From Neodiprion pinetum (Eukaryota > Arthropoda > Insecta > Hymenoptera > Diprionidae): a stretch of DNA of 64,000 nt. The stretch lies in the NCBI RefSeq assembly GCF_021155775.2, contig NC_060235.2:36868607-36932606 (forward strand), in the 5' to 3' direction. Shown piece by piece: positions 1 to 11,691 of this stretch. The stretch's first letter is position 1. Every line of letters begins with the position of its first letter. The notes under the pieces were generated by a model. It was not told the DNA's origin and did no database searches. It saw nothing but the letters and a program-made list of their open reading frames with translations. Both the position numbers and the translations under genes were made by a program.

Positions 1-1180
1 CCACGGGCGATTTGAACGTTATTATTCAGTTACCGCAGAGTCGGTGGTACAGGGAAAAGTCGGAGGGGGCGGTAAGAAAAAGTTGTAACGAATTTAACAA
101 TATACGTATAATAAATCCATGTACCCAAAATAACTGGGGGAAATTTTTTTGCAACGCGGGTTGTTCCAAACCCGGGTAACACAATGGGGCACAAAAACGG
201 GTGGTTGAAAGAACAAGCCCTGCAAGTAAAGGAATTACGCCTCTCATCTCCCGCCGCAATTTCTCTGTTCTTCGGTTCTTTGTCTCGGGGAATTCTTTTC
301 GCGTTATTAACTCATCGGCTTCGGACGAGTCGGCTCGCGATTGGAGCAAAGTTACGTGCGCGATTTTAACCCGCAAGCTTAAATCTCCGAGGCTCGTTTG
401 TACACCGGATGTGTATAACGTACACACGCCTCTCTATCTGCAGTAAATATTTTTGCGGTAAGTTTCGCGCAAAATAACAATGCGCTCCATCTCGACAATG
501 CGCGTGTACCCAGTTTTAGTCCCCCCATCGAAACCCGAAACGTGTTGTACATGTACAAACTTTCATGCAACCGACAAAACTTTGTTCGACTGTTCTATAA
601 TTTCGCTGCTATGTTTCGTGCCTCGCTTGCCTTGCGTTTGTTGATTTGTTTTTGACTTCCGGTCTCCCGGATAATGGGTATAATAATGGTTAATAACGAT
701 AAGCTACATGCATGTGTGTTATATTGTATTAAACACAACGACGAAATCGGCCCTCCGGAAACGATATGTGCCGCGATATTCAATCTGGGTTGAAACGGAC
801 TTTTGTCTACTTTCCGCAGCAGGTACGCTTAATAGAGGGCGCCTTGAATTGAAGAGGAACTTTGCTGAAGCCGGCGAGAATTTGCTAGGTTTTTTTTTTT
901 TGTATTTCTTAGTTCACGGGAGAACAGAATTAGTAAAAAAAAAAAAAATGTATTCCTTAACCAGCTACACGGAGAGATTTTTTCAAATTCGCATAAATTT
1001 GCTTACGCTTCGATTAAAAATGTATGTAGTTTCCAATTACCCTTTATAACTATAGACTTTTCAAAAGAAATTTCTTCGTATAAGCAAGAACATACAGGTT
1101 TCATGTTTAAATACATATATTCGTTGATATCGATTTGGGTATGCGCAATTTAAAAAAATTTTTTTTATTTATTTACTTAC
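1..1180 (-). other. heph: heph intron (5' part, continues off the left edge)
   Basis: This stretch follows the donor gtaagtaaat of the 59-nt exon in transcript sense. I see short A and T runs (about 890-901 and 936-948) and no sequence coding for the expected next segment of RRM2. No transposon ends or RNA genes were recognised. Confidence 0.7.
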
Positions 1181-1239
1181 AAATTTAGCCGTCTGCGCTG
1201 CCACCATGTCCGGATACTGTATGAGCGCCTGGAAGGAGC
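1181..1239 (-). CDS. heph: heph small exon: RRM2 RNP1 strand and second helix
   Basis: This 59-nt exon is bounded on the minus strand by ttatttttcag| and |gtaagtaaat. Its first two bases (GC) complete the codon begun by A in the previous exon, giving Ser. It then reads SFQALIQYPDMVAAQTAKF, matching the vertebrate segment QFQALLQYADPVSAQHAKL. It ends on a codon boundary. The last residue is Phe, where PTB proteins usually have Leu before SLDGQNIYN. The next exon, expected to encode the end of RRM2, is not in positions 1-1180 as far as I can see. Skipping this exon together with the 52-nt exon would remove 111 nt and keep the frame. Confidence 0.95.
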
Positions 1240-2634
1240 CTGAAAAATAAATTTCATTTATGAACATGTGTAACATTATTTTCACATAAAGGAGCGTATA
1301 ACGAACTGGATACTAATGTTAGGTCGGAGCTTGAAGTCCACTGTTCCACATTCATTCGTACACGTTAAATGTATAAATATCAAGGTAACAATGTGGCATT
1401 GTACTAGTCCCAGCGTAACAGCCTGAAGCATGCAACCTAGCCACTGTTGTTACGGTTGTAGCTCAGCAGAATTATACGAGAATTTACCTTTGTAAATGGG
1501 TCACAGTGGTCTGACGTGTATTATGTGTATATATATAAATAATCGTTGCTCGCAATCGCGGGAGCAGAGGATCATTAGCTATTAAACATAGAAATTGAAA
1601 CTGAGACTGGGAAAAATATTCAAATTCGTATAAAATTGTCTTTACAGATATTAAAAATTGATCAATCGAATTTCGTCAAATTTTAGTTCTTCCTCTTACG
1701 ATTAGTATCAGCCAAAATCCCCCGGGAAGTTTTTTAAATACCTGTCGTAAATCGTTTGAATTTGTGACTCTCGCATAAAGTTACTATGAAATTAAATTGT
1801 GTATGAAATAAATTGAAGGGTGGGTTTTGAATTCGCCCCTCGTGCTAGTTGCGCGAGCAAGAAACACCCCCGCGTGTAACAAAACCGAAACTTAAACCAC
1901 GGTCGCTGTTGGACTCTGGTCATTTCCTACAACTGTATGATTTCACCGCAGGCGAACGAGGAACTTATCGTCCATTATTATCGCGATGCCCGATCTCATT
2001 TCGGAAGGCTAAACTCGAGAAGTGGATTCTGGCATGGGGGTTTCGCTCTGCTGGGCTGCACTGGAACATTGAAACATCGAAACATCGAGGAGCCGGTGCA
2101 GCAGGCGAACAATACGCGTGTTTCGGAAGGGGTTGCTTCCGCACTCCACATCGCGCGGATATGAATTCCTACGAATTTTCAGTGTGCATCTACGACGAGC
2201 AGCCATGGAAACACCGAGCTACGATCGAGTTCGTTTTCACTTTCACGTTCTGACTCGTCCAAGAACTGTCAGTTTTATTTAGCATGTGTAAAAACGCGAA
2301 TTTAATCCGTTAATAAGACAATAGTAGAAGTTTTCCGCGAAATTTGCACCCTCGTTTTATCCTCATCGAATCCTTTAATCGCAGATACCGAATCGATTCT
2401 GGGGATTTAAAATTTTGCAAGCTTAAATTTGGGCATGAATCGTGTAAAAAGTTTCACCGAAAATTTGGGGTCGATTTTCAAACCGCCCTTGAAAAGAAAG
2501 TCCTGTCGACATTAAGCGGGGATGCAATATCGAAAGTGGTGGATGGGGTGAAATCTACGACGTAGCGTTCAAGTGAAAGACGTGGAGGGTAACGTTATGG
2601 TATCGGATTATAAATTTTTGTTTTTTGTACTTAC
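1240..2634 (-). other. heph: heph intron between the 52-nt and 59-nt exons
   Basis: This 1395-bp GT-AG intron has donor gtaagtac and acceptor ttatttttcag in transcript sense. It is the shortest complete intron in the window. Overlapping open frames at 1849-2253 and 2344-2565 on the plus strand have no recognisable domain and are treated as chance. Confidence 0.85.
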
Positions 2635-2686
2635 TGTTCTTGGTAAAGGTGACGATTTTCAGAACCTTCCCGAAGCGTGTGAATAT
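2635..2686 (-). CDS. heph: heph small exon: RRM2 middle
   Basis: This 52-nt exon is too short to stand out as an open reading frame. On the minus strand it is bounded by gttacag| and |gtaagtac. It starts in phase 0 and ends after one base of the next codon. It encodes IFTRFGKVLKIVTFTKN, equivalent to IFSKFGTVLKIITFTKN of vertebrate PTB RRM2, which continues LYQ from the previous exon exactly. The third residue is Thr, where Ser is usual. Because 52 is not a multiple of three, skipping it alone would shift the frame. Confidence 0.95.
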
Positions 2687-5600
2687 CTGTAACAGAGAAG
2701 CGAAACAATTTACTTACTAAACAGCCATGTTATTGTTATTATTACAGAATAAATCACTCTTTAGCGAGATAATGAATTGGACGATGCGACAGGTTTGTAC
2801 ATAGTCGAGAGATTCAAAAAGACTCGGTATAGCGATCTGTAAGTTTGTTGAACACCACGTGACGTATACGTATAGGTATATATAAAGTACCTACACAAAA
2901 GACAAGATGGAAAAGGAGAAGATGAAGAAAATGGAAGAAAGAAATGAGAAAAACTCGGGCTATTTGAACGTAGCTTTAACGCTTTTGCGATTAATTTGAC
3001 TCTCGGGAAAGTGCAGCGGCTCTGCACACAGAACGGCACAAGTAGAGAAAGAGAGAAATAGAGATAGAGGAGAGGAAGCTTGAAAGTTGTAAAAAAAACT
3101 TTGAAACGGACGTTTTAAATTTACGCTTTTACAGCGCGCTGCATTCTGAACATCGACCCCCACCCTACTCGACAATTACCGTAGACAATGAGCCCCCGTC
3201 TCTGAAACTCTGCAACTCTCTCACAGCATCCGCTTGCATGAAACATATTGCGTGCAGGTACACAAGAGTTTCGCGACGAGGACACGTTAATCCGTAGAAT
3301 GAGAAATTAAATGTTCGTTCTTTGATACGTTCATTCGCCAATTAGCCGGAATATCGAATGCCGGAATCGGCGGAACCGAGTTTACAATTAGGAAATATAA
3401 AAAAAATTACAAAACCCGCAGGTTTGTAATATAAAAATGTTATTCATATACCCACGTTTGGGAGGGATTCAAATGCACTCTACCTCGTCAACGTGACTAT
3501 TTTTCCATTATGAAACAATATTGCTATATATAATTGTCAACTTTATCCGTCCGCGCGTACCTTCAATTAAAACAGTGTAATTGGAAGAACCGGATATTCA
3601 AATGCTGAATTTATTTCCCAATATTTTCCATATCCATTTACCACATATATTCTATACACGGTCGTAAAACCGAGCGATCCACTCAGTTTTTGTTCGATTG
3701 CCGATTTTTTTCTTTTTTTTTTTTTCTTTCTAATATCAATCAACTACGTATTACATACGTTGCGTTTCTCCGTTGTCAACTTTACTCTTTTCCGGCACGT
3801 GTTGATCAAAGTAAAAAATTGTCACGGGGAAAAGGTATTTCAAAAAAGAAAAAAGAAAATAACTGCGGAAAAAAAGGATGCAAACGAATTGAATCCAACG
3901 CGCGATTCTCCTACGCAGTGCACGTTTCTCGCATAGAAACAGGGGCGGCATGACAGGGCGCAGGGTGAGAGCTGTAATACGCAAATGGAGAGCAAATAAA
4001 ATATTAGCGATATTCGCGGACCGGAGTGGAGCGCAGGTGGCTTCGAGGACGTGTGTGCACGCACAACGAACCACCGACGTGTGTATTTATACAGAAACTG
4101 GCGCCGCGAGGCACATTTTTCCAATTTGTGTATATAGGGATGATTTCCCACGAGGTTTCTTGCAAAAATAGCTATATCTTTAGCAGTAATAACCGCCGAC
4201 CGAACCATTCGCAGAGCTCGAAACACGGATCGGGATGTGATGACACTCGGATCCGCGTCGCTTATTCCTCAATCACGACTCGATTTACATCCAGCCGAAG
4301 AAGGAGGAGGAGATAAATAAGAATGAGAAACCGCACGACGCTCTTTTTCTCCTGTTAATTCGGAGCCGATTCGCGAAATTCGTAATAAGGAGTTTTAAGT
4401 TTTTTTAGGAATTTAATTTGCTATAAGGATTTGCCAGCACTATATCGAACAATGATCGATCGTCAGGACTGTGAGTTTATTCTAAAATTTTATCACTTTT
4501 TTCACAAAGATGACGGTGATACAAGTGACGGAGCTCAATGTATTTGGGGTGGGTAATGTTTTGCGTTAATTTATTTCGTTTGGCATAACCTCAACAACGT
4601 AGAATCGAAAAGACGAATAACGAAGCGTATAAATAAACTGAATTATCAGTCTAATCTACGTATTGTTGAAAAAATCTTTTATAGAATAAAGTGATTGAAA
4701 CAATTTGATGTACGTAAGAAAACGTTCGGTACAGGATGAAAAAGTTTCGAGTGCTGACAGATGTATAATATTTTACAGTATTACCAAAAAAAGTTCGTTC
4801 ATAGAAATAAGAAGGAAGACCGTATCGATACTATAAAAATAACGACAATCGAGTAGTTTTTATTTCAAAGTGCTAAAATTTGATGTTACACAATATCTCG
4901 GCCGATAAGATGCCGCGAGTAAAGTAAAGTAAAGATCCTGCCCGACCGAAAGGCATATTTCAGCTCTCTATAGCGATGTATCGCCGTTTCAGATGTGATA
5001 AAATTTCCGAATAAGGCCCCTGACTGCAGAATTGCTCGGAAGACTGCAAGAGGGTGTGGAGGGGTTGGGCGAGATTCGCCGATAATCGAGCAATGCGAAT
5101 TAATAACTACACAATAGCAATCAATAACGGTGATTACCATCCCGCCCCGGATAGGATAGGAAGGGCCTATCTCTAATCCCTTCACCCGGGTTACGAGCTC
5201 CATCTCCCGCGGGTCCAATAGCCCAATGACCATCGGCCAATCGCTGCAGCTCGCCTCGCTAACGATCCTCACTTTTTCACCCTTATAATACACATCCACT
5301 ATCGCGCTTATTAATCCATTTATCGACGTGATTACCGCACGTTTTCACTTCCGGTTTAGCACTGCGCGACGCTCGGGCCGATATTGACCGTTACGCTTGT
5401 TCGTCCCTGTGCAGCGATTTCGTCGAAACTGCAAAAATTATACTTATACGCACGATTCGTCCCTGGCTATTTACGCCTGGCGTTTCTAAGACGTCGCATG
5501 TTGTGCCGGTGTTCAGGCTTCGTTCCGGCAATTGATTCAACTTTGCATACAAAATACGAAATTTAATATCAAAGTAATTTTCTTAGGCAAATTAGAAAAG

Positions 5601-7096
5601 TTTTTTCGTTGATAATTTATATCTTCAAGGTTCATTAGTGATTGTCGATGGGTTATTATTCTTTTCGCTGAAATTTTCATCATCAAATTAATATTGTCTG
5701 GAATATTTCGGTTTGCCCGAAAGAGCCTTGAATCGAATATATCCGGATGGAAACGATTCGGTAAACCAATTCGATCTCGAAAATGTTGACCATAAAATTT
5801 GATATTTAAAATTCCCCGAGTTTCACAAGGGTGAAAAGTTTCTAGAGTGAAAATTAATTGTTTTTTCCAAGGCTGTTTCATATTTATAGAATCGCGTACG
5901 AATAGTGAATTATAGCCGATAAATTTTGCCTCAGAAAACAGAGGAAGATGCATTCGCTTCATAAATGGTAGGAAATCGCAAAACATCCGCGCGTTTTCGG
6001 TTTCAGGGTGGCAATTACCATTGTCGGTTGAGCAATAGGTCGTGTAATAAAGTTTGAAAACAAAAGTACCAACCAGAAAAACAACAAAGAAGCTCCGATG
6101 TTAAGGAGGAGAATAAAGCGCGGGGCAAAGTCCGAGTTTGAAAAGAGGAGAACGTGAGCCGGGCGCAAAAATGAACAAAACCCGAAACATTAATCACGTG
6201 TTTCTGTTATTCTATGATTAATGGATCCCGGAGCTCGACTAGACACGACGTTGCGGTTAATGCTGCGGTGGGTTCGACCGTGCGGATTCTATTGTGTCTA
6301 TTATAGTTTTCGCGTGAGGTTTACGCAACTTTGAAAACTTTAACCCAACGCCTGCAGACTGCAAGGTCGTCGGGCATCGCGGACATCTGATGGGTTTGAA
6401 ATTCGCAAGCTTCGACGCAACAGGCTGTAATTAATTTTGAAATATGGCTGTTTCGAAACTTCGTAGGAACGAACATGTTCATATTTTGCGAATTCAACCC
6501 CTCGGAAGTGATTCGAACGTCGCAACGTCGTAATTATTTATTTTTCACAGTCTTCCTTTATCTCAGTGCTTAGAGTAACTTCAACCTCGTTAAATGTTTC
6601 AATTACTCTACCTAATATAAAAGGTTGAACCCGCCCTTTAGTATTAATTAAAAATTTGTCACAAAGTTCGTTTCAATCGGCGTACCCAACTCCACGGGAC
6701 TCCGGGATTTAAACAATTCAGGATCAGCTGTAGAATATCGGACGATCCCCGAAGGCTTTCCGGATTTATTTCAATACGTTAACCCTCCAACTTCCGTCCC
6801 ACCCCTCCGCGGTCGGCGATTTTGAACAAGGGGTATGAAAGACAAGCGAACACTCCACTCCCCTGACAAGGCAGGAAGTCCTCGATTCCTTAGTTCTCTC
6901 AATTTTTTGCGCAATAACCGTCCGACGTCGTTAAGTTCCGCATAGCTTCGGTAAAAAACACTTATTCTTTGAGCTTTCAATTTTCCCGTGGACGTAAAAT
7001 TTCGCGGCGACGTGTGCAGTGCGGTTATAACGTACATCAATAATAACTACGTACCACGCCGCTCCTCGTGAGAGTTTTCCGCCCTCCCCCGCCCCC

Positions 7097-7128
7097 GAAG
7101 CTCGAAGCTCGAAGCTCGAAGCTCGAAG
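7097..7128. repeat. 7-bp tandem repeat (CTCGAAG)
   Basis: Four perfect tandem copies of CTCGAAG (7101-7128), preceded by a partial copy and set in a C-rich segment. Confidence 0.95.
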
Positions 7129-8549
7129 CCCGCGCCCCTCTATTACGCATTATGCCGTTATACTAGTGGAATATCGGCGTAAAATGTTGAGGCTTTTAAC
7201 GTTTATGCCCCGTTCGCGTTGGTCGCCTGCATGATTCGCTTCGGCGCAACGCCCGTGCGACATAAACGGGGCGTAGTGGCTGCCCGGCACCTGGGACACC
7301 CTAAATCTCACCTTATTAAGGCTCCCATTGGGGCCACCCTCACCCTCCTCGTCTTCGGCTTCTCTACGTCGACTAAAACAAGCCGCGCGTCTCCTAGATC
7401 ACCCGGATATGATTATACTCACTCTCCCGTACACTATCTTTGCATGATTCCTTCGTATTGCATTTTTTTTTTCCAACTTTCTCCTCCGGCTTTTGAAGGT
7501 AGATTTCAGGGTGCTCAGATCCTTGTCGCTCTGAATAGATATTCAATATCATTCGATTAAATTAATCGCAATATAGACGAGAGGAAAATCTTGTCCATTT
7601 GAAAAATATATTCAACGAATTTATCTACAATATCTATAAAAAAAAAAAAAATAAATAAAAGCGTCGACCGTGGTGAACAAAATAATTATTAATTATTGTT
7701 CCGAATGTAAACGCAGCTCCTGCGTTTATGCGTGTTTAACATCGGGGGAAATGCCTGCGGGAACGCAAGAGTATTTGCCAGCTTTTAATAATAACTTTCA
7801 TATTATGCAACTTTTTGCGGATTCGTGAAACAAATTAAAATCGAGGTATGTAGATAAATATAGTCAGAGTGCATATTATAATAAAAGAATACATTCGCGG
7901 CTGTACGAACAAATAAATTTACCCAAGTAGCTTATGCAATATACTAAAATGGTAACTGACATACCGTCGTTGTACAATAAAAATGCACTTTTTCATAAAC
8001 GAATTTTCACCTTTTTTTCTTTCCGAATCGCACGTTATTTATACCGAAAAATTATTGTTCATACGAATTTTCATTCCATAGCCACGTATAATGTATATAT
8101 AATATAAGTTGTTTGTCGGATAGTTATTTTTTTTTTTTGTTATTTTCTTCTCTTCTAGAAATAACTGATCGCTAGCAAAAATATAATGATAATTGTATTA
8201 AGGATAACGAGAAGCAAACGGAATGCGAAAGCGGTAGGAAATGAACGATTTGACGTAGGGTTTGAACGAGGAGCGATGCGGAGTACGGGATGATTCGAAC
8301 TTGCTTCGCAAACTAACGCCTATAATCTTCTGCCTGATTAGCCGGTCGGCGGCCCCCGAGTATACCCAGCCTCTTGGGGCTTATTCAACTTACCCTCGCT
8401 TCACTTACATCACGTTTATCCGTGTACATACACGTCTGTAGAACTGGATCGAAACTGAGGTCGCGTGTCCTATACGCGCCATTTGAGCAGCTAGATCTTC
8501 TCCTGCGTGTGTACATACACCGCATACATATGTATAGGTTATACACTAG

Positions 8550-8569
8550 ACACACACACACACACACAC
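8550..8569. repeat. (CA)n microsatellite
   Basis: About ten CA units. Confidence 0.97.
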
Positions 8570-9215
8570 CGCACACTCGTTCGACGATGCTCCATTAACG
8601 GATTAGGTGCGAATTTTACTGCGGTTCTAGCTCAAGGCTTATGGATGGATTTGATGCTCATCTTTTTTCTCTCTATACCTGCTTTTCTTTTTTCGAAAAA
8701 TGCTTACAAGAGCTTGCGGGCTTTAGAAACTTTTGCTATTTCCGTATACGGCGTAAATCGGTACAGAAATGAACGCGGAAATGTGTCGATCCCTTGACCA
8801 ATCTGAGAGGGAACGTAAATATTTGAAAAAAAAAAGATAGTAAAAATTCACACTGGCGAATAATAATCGCACTTTTATCAAAATACCTATAGAACGTAAC
8901 GCATGCGTATTACGGACACACTATATACGGACCGAAGATTCGTACCTATTCGATGTGCAAATCAACCGAACGTACAGAGTCTGGTAATTGGAAGCTGTCC
9001 ATCTCAATGAACCTGCGAGTTGAAGAGGGGAGAAGTCCACTGCTTGCGTACAGTGGGAATCATAAATTTGTTCTTGACATTTCGATTCGAAATAATATTA
9101 ATAGGTATAGATCTAGGAGAAACAGAGACACGACGGTCTCTTCAAGCCGCTAATTATTTGTTTCGATCTATCTCAACAAATTCATGATTAGTTTGCCATA
9201 ATTTAAAAAATAAAA

Positions 9216-9216
9216 T

Positions 9217-9249
<33 letters not shown>

Positions 9250-9262
9250 AATAATAATAATA
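9216..9262. repeat. (AAC)n then (AAT)n compound microsatellite
   Basis: AAC units run to about 9247, then AAT units. The switch suggests one substitution that was copied by slippage. Confidence 0.95.
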
Positions 9263-9779
9263 TCTGAAACAAAAATAATTTTTTTTGGCTAGTCATCTCC
9301 TATATGATACTCTGTTCACTGCGTAAATCCGGATTTTTTAAACTTTCTATGTTTTTCGTTTAACTCGAGTGCGTCAGGGGGAAAATGAAAATAATTAATG
9401 GGTCTTATAACTCAAGTGTCGTGAAGTTTAAAGCCCTTGAAAGAAAAAGTTTATCCAGATTCTTGCTTTCTGATATCTGCTCTAATACTTAGGACGAGAG
9501 ATTATAATCACCACGAGATGTTTTCACGTTGTGTGTAAATATAGATAAACTAAATATTATTTATACATGCACGAGCCTGTGATAAGGAAGGCGAGAAGAT
9601 AGTAGAAGACCAGAAAAATTACTTCAACTTTTCACTCTAGAGATAAAAATCAAATCGTAATAATAACAACCGTTGTATCGCGAAGAAGTTGTGGTTGAAT
9701 CGAGACGATTTTACATGAAAAAAAAAAAAAAAATCATTACGCGCTGTTCATTAAGTTTATTGATTATACATGGAAAGAG

Positions 9780-9782
<3 letters not shown>

Positions 9783-9811
<29 letters not shown>

Positions 9812-9812
9812 A
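9783..9812. repeat. (GA)n microsatellite
   Basis: A GA dinucleotide array of about 30 bp, which reads as CU in the heph transcript, followed by CA-rich sequence. Confidence 0.97.
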
Positions 9813-10300
9813 ACGTGTGTACGGTCATCACGAAGACACACACACGCGCACACTGGGCGTAATACACTGAAATATTCCGCTCGGTATGATAAATCGCAAA
9901 GTTTAACGGCGCAACTGTCTCTGTATGGGTATAATAAGGCACATATGCGAGGGTCACGATTGACCTCCGCAGGATAATGATCCAGTTAAAGACAAGAGGC
10001 CGTTTACGTGCGGGTATATTATATATAGACATACATAAATGCGGCGACGTAATCCAGTGGAGTGGAAAGCTCGTAGAATTACTTATAAATCGTACGTACA
10101 TGTACGACAATATACATATTTATAGCGTACCGCGAGCTTTTACGGTTCACGTATAATGACAATAATAATATTAGCCGGAAAGTACGTCAATCGATGCCCC
10201 ATAAACGCGGGATATAGCCACGTGTATTTCCGTTAAGTGTATCACCCGTTTGAAAAGGGCCACGTGAAAAATACCTTTTCGCGCCTCGCGTATATATGGA

Positions 10301-10330
10301 TATAAAAACACTGCGGTGTGCGATCACTGT
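10301..10330 (+). promoter_or_regulatory. Possible TATA plus initiator core promoter (weak)
   Basis: TATAAAA at 10301-10307 is followed by GATCACTGT, an initiator-like sequence with its A at 10326, giving a spacing of about 25 bases. That is close to the usual distance. No downstream open frame with splice support was found, so this may be coincidence in AT-rich intron, or the start of a non-coding RNA antisense to heph. Confidence 0.15.
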
Positions 10331-11258
10331 AAGCGTTGAGTGGGCGGATTTGTATAAAAATTGAACGGTGCTTCACGCCTGATGTTTCATCTTACAGCGA
10401 CGAATTTCCGTGAATCACACGATGCGGTTGCGAAAATCTAAAAACTTGTTCCGAGCACTTTGAAAATGAGTTTCCGTGCGGTTAACTAGCGCTGTTGATC
10501 ACTGAGGAAAGTTCGCTTTGTATAGATCGCGAAGGCGCGACAAGGGTAGAAACGCGGTCGAGTCAGTTGGACAGGTTAGATATTGCAGTAGTCATTAGGA
10601 AAGGGGATATTTTCACCCGGAGTTCTGAGAGTGGTTTCGGGTCTGAGTTGAGTGACTTCTGAATTTTTAACCCTCGAATTAGCGCCGTTGAAAAGTGCTA
10701 AAGCAAACGGGAGAACCGCCTAAATGCAAGCCGTCCGTTGATGGGAGCGAAACCGTCTTGATTTTAAATTAACAAACCTTCCGGGGTACGAGTTGCATTG
10801 CCAATGTTTCGGTAGTGAGACGAAAGTGCTGCTAATGTACCGAAACTTTTACCATCCGTTGCCGTACTCACGATAAATCATTCAGTCAAAACTTCAAGTC
10901 GGTTGTTCCTTTACAAAGAAAGGAAAAAAAATTGACATGTTTGGACAATTTTCATCACGGAAAGATAAGATGACGTAAAAACTTTGTCAAAAACTTTTCA
11001 AGGGAGTGATTTTTACAGAAATTTGAAAAAATATAAGCATGCGATAAAAGATAATATTCAAAAGTGATACCGAATCAACCGTAAACGCTGTAAATCGTAA
11101 CGATGATCAATGGCAGTTTAAAAATGTTTCGGGATCTGATTCGCCAATGATTTTTCAACGTCACTGCGTAGATACGTATTGCTTTTGGCCGGTACGTCAT
11201 GACCCAAAAATCTATCGAACAGTCGACGTGTGCCGAAGGAAAAAGCGTTATTACTCAC

Positions 11259-11405
11259 CTGATAAAGTATGTCCAAGGAAATCGGGTAGATCATGTGCTC
11301 GATGATGACCCTTAGAACGGTATTGGGTCCACCCTGAGTTTCTCCACCCTGACTCTGAGCACCCTGTCCTTGAGCCGCCTGAAGTGCGGCCTGAGCATTA
11401 GCGTT
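11259..11405 (-). CDS. heph: heph exon: Ala/Gln-rich linker and start of RRM2
   Basis: This 147-nt, phase 0-0 exon encodes 49 residues. The first half is a low-complexity linker (NANAQAALQAAQ, then Gly/Gln-rich up to TQGGP). The second half begins RRM2 with NTVLRVIIEHMIYP and ISLDILYQ, matching vertebrate PTB RRM2 (LRIIVENLFYPVTLDVLHQ). The acceptor is cctatttctgttgcag and the donor is CAG|gtgagtaat. The exon length is a multiple of three, so skipping it would keep the frame but remove the RNP2 strand and first helix of RRM2. A long CU-repeat lies about 250 nt upstream of this exon in the transcript (11654-11691). Confidence 0.97.
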
Positions 11406-11653
11406 CTGCAACAGAAATAGGTTGGGCAAAATTACTCTTGAGTGAGGGTTGATCGGAAGCGAAAATTTATACCATAACATTTATTTTTACGGTTCTTTCG
11501 CTCGGCCGAACTAACGCCCCCGGAGGGCGATATCGGCGTGACGCGGCGAGCTGCACGCGATGATAAATAACGCCACCGGCACCCTTTCTCCTCACGGTCA
11601 TACCTACGTAACAACGCATCCTCCGGAATACGGATAGGCAACGTTTTACTGCT

Positions 11654-11691
11654 GGAGAGAGCGAGAGTGAGAGAGAGAGAGAGAGAGAGAA
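11654..11691. repeat. (GA)n tract, CU-repeat in heph pre-mRNA
   Basis: An interrupted GA array. On the heph RNA strand it is a run of CUCUCU ending about 250 nt upstream of the 3' splice site of the exon at 11259-11405. CU repeats are classical PTB binding sequence. Confidence 0.95.

Larger units (their letters stand above)
2687..11258 (-). other. heph: heph intron upstream of the 52-nt exon
   Basis: This 8572-bp GT-AG intron (donor gtgagtaat, acceptor ctgttacag) holds a 7-bp tandem repeat (7097-7128), CA, AAC/AAT and GA microsatellites (8550-8569, 9216-9262, 9783-9812), AT-rich stretches at about 7560-8200, and a small A/T-rich hairpin near 3405-3429. A minus-strand open frame of 149 codons at 5537-5986 has no recognisable family. 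A TATA plus initiator-like arrangement near 10301-10326 is listed separately. No second gene can be supported here. Confidence 0.8.

Noticed and set aside
5537..5986. 149-codon minus-strand open frame
   Set aside because: Same strand as heph, but the PTB alignment is continuous across this intron, so it is not a heph exon, and I do not recognise it as another protein.
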